Source of the DNA: Rhabdothermincola sp036846205
GTDB taxonomy: Bacteria; Actinomycetota; Acidimicrobiia; Acidimicrobiales; Acidimicrobilacustridaceae
Assembly (NCBI RefSeq): GCF_036846205.1
Contig: NZ_DAIUCK010000002.1
Coordinates: forward strand, 1-64,000
DNA length: 64,000 nt
Direction of reading: 5' to 3'
The position numbers were made by a program, and so were the translations under genes. The stretch's first letter is position 1; the number at the start of each line of letters is the position of its first letter. Under the pieces are notes generated by a model that searched no databases, was not told the DNA's origin, and saw only the letters and a program-made list of their open reading frames with translations. Below are positions 7,885 through 15,587 of the stretch, in pieces.

Positions 7885-8288
7885 GCGAGCTGCCCGCGCC
7901 CGACCCGGTGACCACCCTCGAAACGGAGCCGTTCTGGCGTGCGACCGCCGAGGGGCGGCTCGTGCTGCCGCGCTGCGACAGCTGTGGCGCGGTGATCTGG
8001 TACCCGCGCCGCTTCTGCCCCGAGTGCCACCGCTCGTCCATCTCGTGGTTCGAGGCCAGCGGCCAGGGCACCGTCTACAGCTTCACCGTGGTCCGCCAGG
8101 CCCCGGAGCCCTGGCGGAAGGTGGTGCCGTACGTGATCGCGCAGGTGGAGCTCGACGAAGGCCCCAGGGTGCTCACGAACATCGTCGGCTGCGACCCCGG
8201 TGAGGTGACCATCGGTCAGCCGGTGGAGGTGGTGTTCGACCGGTCGGCTTCGGGCCGTGGCATCCCCCGCTTCCGGCCTCGGCCCTGA
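7881..8288 (+). CDS. DUF35 zinc-ribbon/OB-fold protein, partner of the thiolase-like protein
   Basis: A 135-aa protein with an N-terminal rubredoxin-like zinc ribbon (CDSCG ... FCPECH) and a C-terminal OB fold (GTVYSFTVVRQ, then QVELDEGPRVLTNIVGC). This is the standard DUF35/ACP-domain architecture. Proteins of this family pair with thiolase- or HMG-CoA-synthase-fold enzymes and bind acyl-CoA. The GTG start at 7881 overlaps the stop of the upstream gene by 4 bp, which also fixes the start and implies a stoichiometric complex. It ends in a hairpin shared with the convergent DUF885 gene. Confidence 0.88.
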   Translation: MSELPAPDPVTTLETEPFWRATAEGRLVLPRCDSCGAVIWYPRRFCPECHRSSISWFEASGQGTVYSFTVVRQAPEPWRKVVPYVIAQVELDEGPRVLTNIVGCDPGEVTIGQPVEVVFDRSASGRGIPRFRPRP

Positions 8289-8302
8289 GCGGGGTGGGAC
8301 GG

Positions 8303-8318
8303 GAGGTGGCGGCACCTC
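8303..8318. terminator. hairpin between convergent genes
   Basis: GAGGTG, loop GCGG, CACCTC: a perfect 6-bp stem between the DUF35 gene stop (8288) and the stop of the DUF885 gene (8317). The right arm overlaps that stop codon. Probable bidirectional terminator without T-tract. Confidence 0.35.
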
Positions 8319-10041
8319 ACGGTCGGGTCTCGGCCCCGAAGCGGACGAGCTCGTCGTGGAGCAGGTCGAGGCCGATCGGTCCCAGGTCGAGCGCGAACCG
8401 GTGGAAGGACTTGAGGTCGAAGCCGGCCCCGAGCTGGCGGCGCACCTCGTCCCTGGCTCTGAGCCACACCCGCTCGCCCACCTTGTAGCTGATGGCCTGA
8501 CCGGGCCAACCGAGGTAGCGCACGATCTCGCTGGCCATGAAGTCGAGCGGGAAGCGGGATCGCTCGTTCACGAAGAGCTGCCCCAGGTCCGGGGTCCACT
8601 GCTCGCCCGGATGGAAGTCCTGACCCCTCGGGATCGCCAGCTCCAGGTGCATGCCGATGTCGACGATCACCCGGACGGCTCGCATGGCCTGGGCTCGCAG
8701 GTACCCGAGCCGGTACTCCGGCCGATCGAGGTACCCGAGCTCGTCCATCAGGCGCTCGGCGTAGAGCGCCCACCCCTCGGCGTGCCCCGACACCCCCGAG
8801 GTGCGCTGGAAGCGATTGAGCCGGTCACGCAGGTACCGCACCTGCCCGATCTGGAGGTGATGGCCGGGCACGCCTTCGTGGTAGGCGATCGACACCTCGC
8901 CCCAGAGCGGGAACCGGGTCTTGCCGAGCGTGGGGTACCAGGTGCGGCCCGGGCGGCTGAAGTCCTCCGAGGGCCCGGTGTAGTACATGGCCGCGGCCCC
9001 GCCGGGGGGTGCGATCATGGCCTCGACCCGCCTGACGGGACCGGGGATGTCGAAGTGCACCCCGTCGAGCTCGTCGATCGTGCGGTCCATGAGGTCCTGC
9101 AGCCAGGCGCGGAGTGCGTCCTCGCCCTCGATGGCCAGATCGCTGCGGGTCTCCAGCCACTCGATCGTCTCGGCGATGGTGGACCCGGCGCCGATCACCC
9201 GGCAGACCTCGACCATCTCGGCCTCGAGACGGGCCAGCTCCTCCCAGCCCCACTCGTAGGTCTCGAACAGGTCGATGTCGGCGCCGAGCGACCCGCGGGC
9301 GAACAGGGCGTAGCGGTCGGCACCCACCGCGTCGCGCTCCGAAGCCTTAGGGGCATAGGTGTCGCGCAGCCAGCCGGCCATCTCGCCGAAGGCCATGGCC
9401 GCCTCGAGCGCTGCCTCATCGAGCTCGGTGCGCAGCTCGGCTGGCAGCCCGAGGTCGGGATCGACCGAGGCGACCAGGCCTTCGAAGAAGGATGACCCGT
9501 CGCCGGCGCCGGCCCAGGCCTGCGCCTGCTTCGCAGCTTCGAGAGCCTGCCGCCGGGCCGCGGTGAGACCGCGGGTGAGGCCCTCGGCCAGACTCGCCCG
9601 GAGGCTGGCGAGCGCGGCTGGCACGGCTTCCATCCGCCGTGCGATCAGTTCCCAGTCGGTGACCGACGCTCGGCCCATCAGATCGAAGACCTGTCGGATG
9701 GACTGCAGCGGGCTGGCGATGTTGCGCAGTGCTCGGAGGTGCTCATTCGCGTCGGCGAAGGCCAGGGAGGTGCCGAGCCGCTCCGTCATGAACGCCGCCG
9801 CGATGCGGTCGCGCCCGTCGGCGGGCTCGATCGCCGCCAGCCGGGTGAGGGTGTCGCGGTCGAGCGCCACCCGCTCCTCCACCCCGTCGGGGGAGTAGTC
9901 AGTCAGCCGGTCGTCATAGCCCGGCACGCCGATGGCGGTGGCCTTGATGGGGTCCAGCTCGCAGGAGCGCTCGACGTAGGCATCCGCGAGATCCCAGATC
10001 GGTGACGCCGGGCCCGCCTGGTCTCTCCTGAGCTCGCTCAT
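8317..10041 (-). CDS. DUF885 family protein, putative metallopeptidase-like hydrolase
   Basis: A 574-aa, mostly helical protein of the DUF885 family. The diagnostic motif YHEGVPGHHLQ is intact (H388, E389, H394, H395). It resembles the HExxH-type zinc site of helical metallopeptidases, so peptide or ester hydrolysis is plausible but unproven for the family. There is no signal peptide, so it is likely cytoplasmic. I chose the ATG at 10041 (AGGGGAG 4 nt upstream). The open frame continues another 100 codons upstream but into the alpha/beta hydrolase gene, in a different frame. It lies 20 bp downstream of that hydrolase and may be co-transcribed with it. Confidence 0.8.
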   Translation of the reverse strand: MSELRRDQAGPASPIWDLADAYVERSCELDPIKATAIGVPGYDDRLTDYSPDGVEERVALDRDTLTRLAAIEPADGRDRIAAAFMTERLGTSLAFADANEHLRALRNIASPLQSIRQVFDLMGRASVTDWELIARRMEAVPAALASLRASLAEGLTRGLTAARRQALEAAKQAQAWAGAGDGSSFFEGLVASVDPDLGLPAELRTELDEAALEAAMAFGEMAGWLRDTYAPKASERDAVGADRYALFARGSLGADIDLFETYEWGWEELARLEAEMVEVCRVIGAGSTIAETIEWLETRSDLAIEGEDALRAWLQDLMDRTIDELDGVHFDIPGPVRRVEAMIAPPGGAAAMYYTGPSEDFSRPGRTWYPTLGKTRFPLWGEVSIAYHEGVPGHHLQIGQVRYLRDRLNRFQRTSGVSGHAEGWALYAERLMDELGYLDRPEYRLGYLRAQAMRAVRVIVDIGMHLELAIPRGQDFHPGEQWTPDLGQLFVNERSRFPLDFMASEIVRYLGWPGQAISYKVGERVWLRARDEVRRQLGAGFDLKSFHRFALDLGPIGLDLLHDELVRFGAETRP

Positions 10042-10061
10042 CGCGCTCCCCTCGTCACGGC

Positions 10062-10955
10062 TCAGGTCCCGGCCAGGATCGCTCGGGCGACCGCGGCAGG
10101 GGTCTCGATCATCGGCAGGTGGCCGACACCTTCCAACCGGACCAGCGTGGCATCCGGGCGGGCCGCGACCAGGCGCTCGGCCATCGCGTACACCGCGATC
10201 GGGTCCTGGTCGCCCCACAGGACGGTGAGGGGTGACGGGTGCTCCTCGATGGCGCCGGTGAACCGCCCCTCGTTCGCCCGGCGCTCCTCGATGTAGCGGA
10301 TCAGGCGGGGGAGGAGTTGGTCCCCACCTTCGCGGCGGGTGAGCCACCACTGGGCGTCCAGCTCCTCGTCGCTGGCCGGGTGCTCGGCCGAGAACACCCG
10401 GGCGAGGCCCGCTCGGAACCCGGTGCCTCCAGGGTCGAAGGGGCTGGCCAGCCGCTCGTCCGGCAGGGCCAGCAGGAACAGTTGACCGTCGGACAGGTTC
10501 GCCATCTCGATGTAGATGCTCCCGTTGGTGATCACCCGGCGCAGGATCTGGAACGGCAGGGTGCCCTCCAGTGAGCGGGCGAGCAGCTCACCGCCCACCG
10601 TGTCCCCCATGTCGTTGGTGACCAGGCTGACGCCCTCGAGGCCACGCGACTCGACGAACGCCTGGGCGACGTCTGCCTGCAGGGCCATCGTGTAGGCGAG
10701 ATCCGGCTTGGAGGACAGCCCGTACCCCAGGAAGTCGAGCAGCAGCACCCGCCGGTGGCGGTTGATGGCCGGAAGGACGTGGCGCCAGTCGAACGACGAG
10801 GTGGGGAAGCCGTGCAGCACCAGCAGCGGAGGCCCACTCTCGACCTCGGTCGGAGCGGCGTCGATCACGAACACCTCATGGCCGGCGAGCACCTCCCGCC
10901 GGCCGCGCGCTTCCCAGTTGCGTACGCTCTTCGGTTCGGTTCCTGCGGCTGCCAC
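10062..10955 (-). CDS. MEST-like alpha/beta hydrolase with aspartate nucleophile
   Basis: A 297-aa alpha/beta-hydrolase-fold enzyme. The oxyanion-hole strand LVLHGFPTSSFDW is very like that of vertebrate MEST/PEG1 proteins. The nucleophile elbow is TNDMGDTVG with Asp115 in place of the usual Ser, the pattern of haloalkane dehalogenases and epoxide hydrolases. The acid loop is LWGDQDPI and the catalytic His lies in GVGHLPMIETP. A dehalogenase- or epoxide-hydrolase-type reaction through an alkyl-enzyme ester is therefore more likely than a simple esterase. GTG at 10955 was chosen because AAGGA lies 7 nt upstream. It sits between the GGDEF gene and the DUF885 gene on the same strand. Confidence 0.82.
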   Translation of the reverse strand: MAAAGTEPKSVRNWEARGRREVLAGHEVFVIDAAPTEVESGPPLLVLHGFPTSSFDWRHVLPAINRHRRVLLLDFLGYGLSSKPDLAYTMALQADVAQAFVESRGLEGVSLVTNDMGDTVGGELLARSLEGTLPFQILRRVITNGSIYIEMANLSDGQLFLLALPDERLASPFDPGGTGFRAGLARVFSAEHPASDEELDAQWWLTRREGGDQLLPRLIRYIEERRANEGRFTGAIEEHPSPLTVLWGDQDPIAVYAMAERLVAARPDATLVRLEGVGHLPMIETPAAVARAILAGT

Positions 10956-10992
10956 GCCTGCATCCTTGCCGATCGGCGGCGCCGGTGTGGCC

Positions 10993-12669
10993 TCAGCGAG
11001 GGTCGGGCAGCAGCCTGGGGTGCGCCAGCGTCGCCGAGGGTGCGCCGATGTGGAGACCCTCCGCGAGGTCGCAGCCCATCTCGCGCAGCCGCCGCAACTG
11101 CGACTCGTCCTCCACGGCGGTCGCTCGCGCCAGCAGCGCCCGCTCGTGGGCCGAGCGGACGAGCTCCGCCACCAGCTGGGGCCGGGTGTCGAGGGCCCGG
11201 ATCCAGCCGGGAGCGAACCGCAGCTCCGAGAAGAGCTCGCTGGAGAGGGCCGGGGCTTCGGGCCGGGTGCCGTGGGGGAGGTGGAGCACCACCCGAGCAC
11301 CTGCCTCCCGCAGTGCCCCCAGCGTGTCCTGCACGGCGAGCGCCCGGTGCCCGAGCAGCTGCCGGGGCACGACGATCGCCAACCTCCCGGCATCGAGGCC
11401 CGCGTGCTGGACCACTTCGGTGACGAAGCGGTCGACGCCCGGCTTGCTCAAGAACCCGGCGGACACGTGCACGTAGAGCGTGGTGGCGAGCCCGCTGGCC
11501 GCCAGGTCACGGGCAGCCTGGCGCAGGATGGCCAGGTCCAGCGAGAACGCCACGGCGGAGCCCTCGACCACTCCGATGAAGTCGGGCGCCCCCAGGGGCT
11601 CGCCTCGGGTGCGCACCCAGTGGGCCAGCGCCTGGAACCCGGCCAGCGCGCCGGTCGCCGTGCGCACCACCGGCTGGTAGTAGGGCACGATCGCCATCTG
11701 GGTCACCGCGACCGCGACGTCGTGCGAGGTGACCGCCCGGAGATCGACGAGGTGGTCGGCGCTGGTGCCGAGCGCGATCGAGCGGCGCTCGCCCTTCTCG
11801 TGGTACATGGCGGCATCCGCCTCGCTCAGCAATCGGTCCCCGTCGTCGTCACCCGAGCCGACCGCGACGCCGACGCTGGCCGAGACGTTGACCTGGTGCT
11901 CGCCGATCTGCATCGCCTCGGCTTCCAGGCACGCATGGACCCTGGTGGCGAGCGCTCTTGCTTCGTCCTCGTCATCCACACCGTCGAAGAGCACCACGAA
12001 CTCGTCACCCCCCACCCGGGCGACCGTGTCGATGGCCCGTACGGAGTCGCGGAGCCGTCGAGCCACTTCCTCCAGCACCTGGTCCCCCGCCCGATGCCCC
12101 CACCGGTCGTTGACGGCTTTGAGCTCGTCGACGTCGACGAACATCACCCCCACCTGGTTTCCGGTGCGCCTGGCTCGTGCCAGCGCGACGTGAAGGCGGT
12201 CCATGAGCAGAGCCCGGGTGGGGAGACCGGTGAGATCGTCATGGGTGGCCCTGCGGCTCAGCTCGTCGCGGACGTGGCGCCATTCGGTCACATCCCGGGC
12301 CGAGACGACGAGCCAGGTGATCTCACCCCCGGGACCGGTGCCTCCGACGATCGTCACCCACATCTCCATGGGAGTCCCACGACGTGCCCGCACCGGGAGG
12401 TACCCGTTCCACGCCTCACCGCCCAGCAGCCTCGGCCGGATCTGCTCGTAGTAGAGGTCGAACACGGTGCCGGGGAAGAGATCGGCAGTGGTCACGCGAC
12501 CGGTCGCCGGGTCGAGGCCGAGGCGCTCCCGCGCCGTGCGGTTCAGGTAGACGACCTCCCCCCGCTCGTTGGTCACCCCGACCAGGTCGGTGGTTCGCTC
12601 CAGGTACGCGAGGAGGTGCCCAGCCACCTCGGGCGTCGGGTTGCGAGCCCCGGAGGATGCGGTGCTCAT
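10993..12669 (-). CDS. PAS-GGDEF-EAL protein: diguanylate cyclase with degenerate EAL domain
   Basis: 558 aa. A PAS domain (about 20-130) is followed by GGDEF (about 140-300) and an EAL-like domain (about 310-555). The cyclase motif GGDEF (220-224) is intact, and an allosteric I-site RxxD (RAID, 211-214) sits exactly five residues upstream, so it should make c-di-GMP and be product-inhibited. The EAL domain reads QALAHW where EALxRW is expected, has VHVSAGFL in place of the NVS motif, and lacks the DDFGTG segment. It is thus almost certainly not a phosphodiesterase but may be a binding or regulatory module. No membrane helix is visible, so it is a cytoplasmic sensor. Start ATG 12669; TAGGAA 7 nt upstream may be the -10 of a leaderless transcript. 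Confidence 0.88.
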   Translation of the reverse strand: MSTASSGARNPTPEVAGHLLAYLERTTDLVGVTNERGEVVYLNRTARERLGLDPATGRVTTADLFPGTVFDLYYEQIRPRLLGGEAWNGYLPVRARRGTPMEMWVTIVGGTGPGGEITWLVVSARDVTEWRHVRDELSRRATHDDLTGLPTRALLMDRLHVALARARRTGNQVGVMFVDVDELKAVNDRWGHRAGDQVLEEVARRLRDSVRAIDTVARVGGDEFVVLFDGVDDEDEARALATRVHACLEAEAMQIGEHQVNVSASVGVAVGSGDDDGDRLLSEADAAMYHEKGERRSIALGTSADHLVDLRAVTSHDVAVAVTQMAIVPYYQPVVRTATGALAGFQALAHWVRTRGEPLGAPDFIGVVEGSAVAFSLDLAILRQAARDLAASGLATTLYVHVSAGFLSKPGVDRFVTEVVQHAGLDAGRLAIVVPRQLLGHRALAVQDTLGALREAGARVVLHLPHGTRPEAPALSSELFSELRFAPGWIRALDTRPQLVAELVRSAHERALLARATAVEDESQLRRLREMGCDLAEGLHIGAPSATLAHPRLLPDPR

Positions 12670-12764
12670 CGCCGGCTTCCTACCCCGGACCCGGGGTGAT
12701 GCGACCGCCCGTTCCCGTGTCGAGCTGAGCGGTGTGCCCCCTGGACGGCCAGCGCCCGGATGGA

Positions 12765-14261
12765 TCACCCGGGCCCCGAGAGGCTGCGGACCCCCTCGAG
12801 GAGGAAGGATCGGGGCCGGGTCCCGAGGACCTGCCGTACCCGATCGACCGCCGCGTCGGGGTCGTGGCCGTGATGGCGGACCAGGTAGGCGGCAGCGACC
12901 GCCGGGGTGCGGTTCTGGGCCTGCACGCAGTGGAGGAAGACCCGCTTGCGCTCGCCGATGATCACGTCGAGGAGATCCGCGGTGTCGGCGAGCACGAAGT
13001 CCACGTTCGGGTTCTCGTCCAGGCTCGTATCGAGGAGGCCGATCACGTGGTGCTCGACCGAGGGTGGCACGTCCTCGCGTCCCATCCGGCACAGCGATAC
13101 CACGGCATCGACGTCTGCCAACACCTCGGGGAGCGCGTGCACGTTCCCGATCACGAGTCCGTCCACCAGCTCGACCGCCTGCGCGGGAGCGGTCCAATCC
13201 TTCCGGTAGGCCGGCAACATGGTGGCCGCAGTGGGCCAACCGTCGCGATCGACCCGTCCCTGGTCGAAGGCCAGCCTGGCCAGCCGATCGAGATCGGCCG
13301 GGCCGAGCGCTGGATGGCCGTAGATGAATCGGCCGTGGAGCGGCCGCCGCCAGGACGCCGGCACCGCGGTGGCCCCCCACCGGGCACCGGCCAGCGCCCC
13401 GGCGATCGTCGCCACGGTGTCGGTGTCACCGCCCGCCCGCACCGCTCGCTCGATGGCCCGCCGCAGGTGGGTGCAGGCTGGCGCCCCCGGGTCGGGCTCG
13501 CTCTGGCTGATGGCGGCCAGAGCTGCCTGCAGCGCGGCCACCACCCACCCGTTGGGCTCGAAGGCCTCGGGTGGCTCGGTCCGGCAGCGCTCGAGCCGAG
13601 CGTGCCACGGGCGTCGTCGCGGTTCGGGCAGCGTGTCGATCCCCTCGACCACGAGGTCGACCCAGTCGAGCGCCGCGCCTGGCGGGGTCCACATCGCCCG
13701 CCAGATCGCCGCGCTCCACAGCACGCAGGCGTCGACCGCGTCGGGGTGGGGATGAGTGAGCTCGGACACCTGGGCGGCGATGGCCGCGATCGAGCGGAGG
13801 CTGCGGGGCGCCAGCAAGGCGGCGACCGGTCCGGTTCGCATGAGGCTGCCGTTGCCGGCGCGTTCGCCGTTCGCCGCCTGCCAGCGGGCGGCGGTCTCGA
13901 TCAACGCCCTCGCGGTCGGGTCCCCCGTGACGGGGGCGAGGACGGCTCGGGTCTGGCCACCGACATCGCGGGGACGGCTCCGGTACCAGGCCACGAGTGA
14001 CCCGGCGATGGCATCGACCGGTTCCCGCTCGTCGGACGCAGCGGCATGCAGGACCGCCAGGGCGGTCTGGGTGTCGTCGGTCCACTCGCCCGGCTCCCAC
14101 CCGAACGGCCCTCCACCGGTCATCCGCAACTCGTACCCCTCGGGAAGCGGTGGCCCGAACTCGTGGGGCGCTCCCAGCGCATCGGCGGCCGCAGCGGCGA
14201 CGACGACGCCCACGGCGCGGTCACGCACGACCGGTGGGGGTGGGCCTGCGGGGACGTTCAT
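12765..14261 (-). CDS. ADP-ribosylglycohydrolase fused to a dual-specificity phosphatase domain
   Basis: 498 aa in two parts. Residues about 10-335 form a DraG/ARH-type ADP-ribosylglycohydrolase: the metal-binding motif WTDDTQ (60-65) and the second motif GGDTDT (277-282) are both intact, so removal of ADP-ribose from a modified protein or nucleic acid is expected. Residues about 365-498 are a dual-specificity phosphatase: the signature HCVQAQNR (H444, C445, R451) is complete and Asp411 may be the general acid. The fusion suggests one polypeptide that reverses both ADP-ribosylation and phosphorylation, or processes an ADP-ribose phosphate product. The ATG at 14261 has GAGGAG upstream. No ADP-ribosyltransferase is recognisable nearby. 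Confidence 0.85.
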   Translation of the reverse strand: MNVPAGPPPPVVRDRAVGVVVAAAAADALGAPHEFGPPLPEGYELRMTGGGPFGWEPGEWTDDTQTALAVLHAAASDEREPVDAIAGSLVAWYRSRPRDVGGQTRAVLAPVTGDPTARALIETAARWQAANGERAGNGSLMRTGPVAALLAPRSLRSIAAIAAQVSELTHPHPDAVDACVLWSAAIWRAMWTPPGAALDWVDLVVEGIDTLPEPRRRPWHARLERCRTEPPEAFEPNGWVVAALQAALAAISQSEPDPGAPACTHLRRAIERAVRAGGDTDTVATIAGALAGARWGATAVPASWRRPLHGRFIYGHPALGPADLDRLARLAFDQGRVDRDGWPTAATMLPAYRKDWTAPAQAVELVDGLVIGNVHALPEVLADVDAVVSLCRMGREDVPPSVEHHVIGLLDTSLDENPNVDFVLADTADLLDVIIGERKRVFLHCVQAQNRTPAVAAAYLVRHHGHDPDAAVDRVRQVLGTRPRSFLLEGVRSLSGPG

Positions 14262-14333
14262 GGTCGCTCCTCGGTCTCGGTGTTCGTCACCGGTGTAGCC
14301 GCCCGTCGTGACGCGGGAGTGACCACCGATCGC

Positions 14334-14339
14334 TACGGT
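14334..14339 (+). promoter_or_regulatory. -10 box TACGGT of a leaderless transcript
   Basis: TACGGT ends 7 nt before GTG 14347, the spacing at which transcription would begin on the start codon. This favours GTG 14347 over GTG 14338 as the P450 start, because 14338 overlaps the box. Confidence 0.45.
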
Positions 14340-14346
14340 GTCGCCG

Positions 14347-15567
14347 GTGCACGCCGATGACCCGACGCCGGCGACGCTGGACGTGGACGCGTACCTCGCC
14401 GACCCCGAGGACGAGCTGCGGCGGCTCGCCGAGTCCTACTGGTACGCGAAGGGGGTCGACGCGCACGGCCAGCCGGTGCCGTTCGTGCTGAGCATGGACG
14501 GGGTGCGCGAGGTGCTGCGCGACCGGCGCCTGTCAGCCCGGTCGTTCGTGGAGGACATGGTGGCCGGTGGCATCTCGCCGGAGACCGCCGCCCAGTTCAC
14601 CCCGCTGTTCGGCCGCGACGGCGAGGAGCATTGCCGGTTCCGGGCCCTGTTGTCCGCCGCGTTCACCCCACGGCAGGTCGAGCGCCTCCGCCCGGTCGCG
14701 GCAGCGACCGCCGACCGTCTCGCCGGCGGTATCGCCGAGGCAGGAGGCGAGTGCGAGTTCGTGGGGTCCTTCGCCGCGCCCCTGCCACCGGAGGTGTTCG
14801 CGGTGCTGTTCGGTCTGCCCGTCGAGGACGCCGACCGGCTGGCTCGTTGGGCGACCGTCATCGCTCGGGCGTTCATGCCCCCCCTGGCCCCCGATGACCT
14901 CGCGGCGGTCGAGGAGACGGCGGCGTCGATGCGCGACTACGCCCGGGCGCTCATCGAGCAGCGTCGGCGCGCGCCAGCCGATGACCTCGTCACCCACCTG
15001 CTGGAGGTGGACCTCGACGGTGACCGGCTCGGCGACACCGACGTCATCGCCGTGATCACCGGCTTCGTGTTCGCCGGATCGGAGACCACCAAGCAGCAGC
15101 TCGTGGAGCTGATCCTGGCGTTCGCCGAGCACCCGGAGCTGTGGGAGCGGGTGGAGCGCGACCAGGCGCTCATCCCCGCGGCGGTCGAGGAGGTGCTGCG
15201 CCACCGGCCGATCGTGCCGGGCCTCTCCAGGCTGGTGATCGAGCCGGCGAGCCACCGCGAGCTCGAGCTGGCGCCCGGCGACCGGCTCATGGTCTCCTTC
15301 GTCACCGCCAACCACGACCCTGCCCAGTTCGCCGAGCCGTGGCGCTTCGACATCTGTCGGTCCAACGCCTCGGACCACGTCACCTTCGGTTGGGGCCCCC
15401 ACTTCTGCCTCGGTGCCGGCCTGGCCCGGGTCGAACTCCAGGAGGCGCTGCGTGCCCTGGTCGAGCGGTTCGGCCCACCCCGGGTCGAACCGGAGCTGCT
15501 GGCATCGTCAGCGGTGCGCGGCTGGTCAACCGAGCTCCCGGTGGCCTTCGAGCTGCGGGCGCGCTGA
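14347..15567 (+). CDS. cytochrome P450
   Basis: A 406-aa soluble P450. The I-helix is AGSETT (243-248), the K-helix has EEVLRHR, and the heme loop is FGWGPHFCLGAGLAR with Cys354. All core motifs are intact. The F-G region and N-terminus differ from the P450s at 3740 and 33397, so the three are not recent duplicates. No ferredoxin is adjacent; it may share the one at 4948. The start was chosen from the leaderless -10 box (TACGGT, 14334-14339); GTG 14338 is the alternative. It converges with the sulfatase gene. Confidence 0.92.
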   Translation: MHADDPTPATLDVDAYLADPEDELRRLAESYWYAKGVDAHGQPVPFVLSMDGVREVLRDRRLSARSFVEDMVAGGISPETAAQFTPLFGRDGEEHCRFRALLSAAFTPRQVERLRPVAAATADRLAGGIAEAGGECEFVGSFAAPLPPEVFAVLFGLPVEDADRLARWATVIARAFMPPLAPDDLAAVEETAASMRDYARALIEQRRRAPADDLVTHLLEVDLDGDRLGDTDVIAVITGFVFAGSETTKQQLVELILAFAEHPELWERVERDQALIPAAVEEVLRHRPIVPGLSRLVIEPASHRELELAPGDRLMVSFVTANHDPAQFAEPWRFDICRSNASDHVTFGWGPHFCLGAGLARVELQEALRALVERFGPPRVEPELLASSAVRGWSTELPVAFELRAR

Positions 15568-15572
15568 GCCTC

Positions 15573-15587
15573 TGAGCTTTCAGCTCA
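15573..15587. terminator. small hairpin between convergent genes
   Basis: TGAGCT, loop TTC, AGCTCA between the P450 stop (15567) and the sulfatase stop, whose codon (15585-15587) is part of the right arm. The stem is only 6 bp, so termination strength is doubtful. Confidence 0.25.

Noticed and set aside
10708..12699. 663-codon plus-strand frame opposite the GGDEF-EAL gene
   Set aside because: Shadow frame; the minus strand carries intact PAS and GGDEF motifs.
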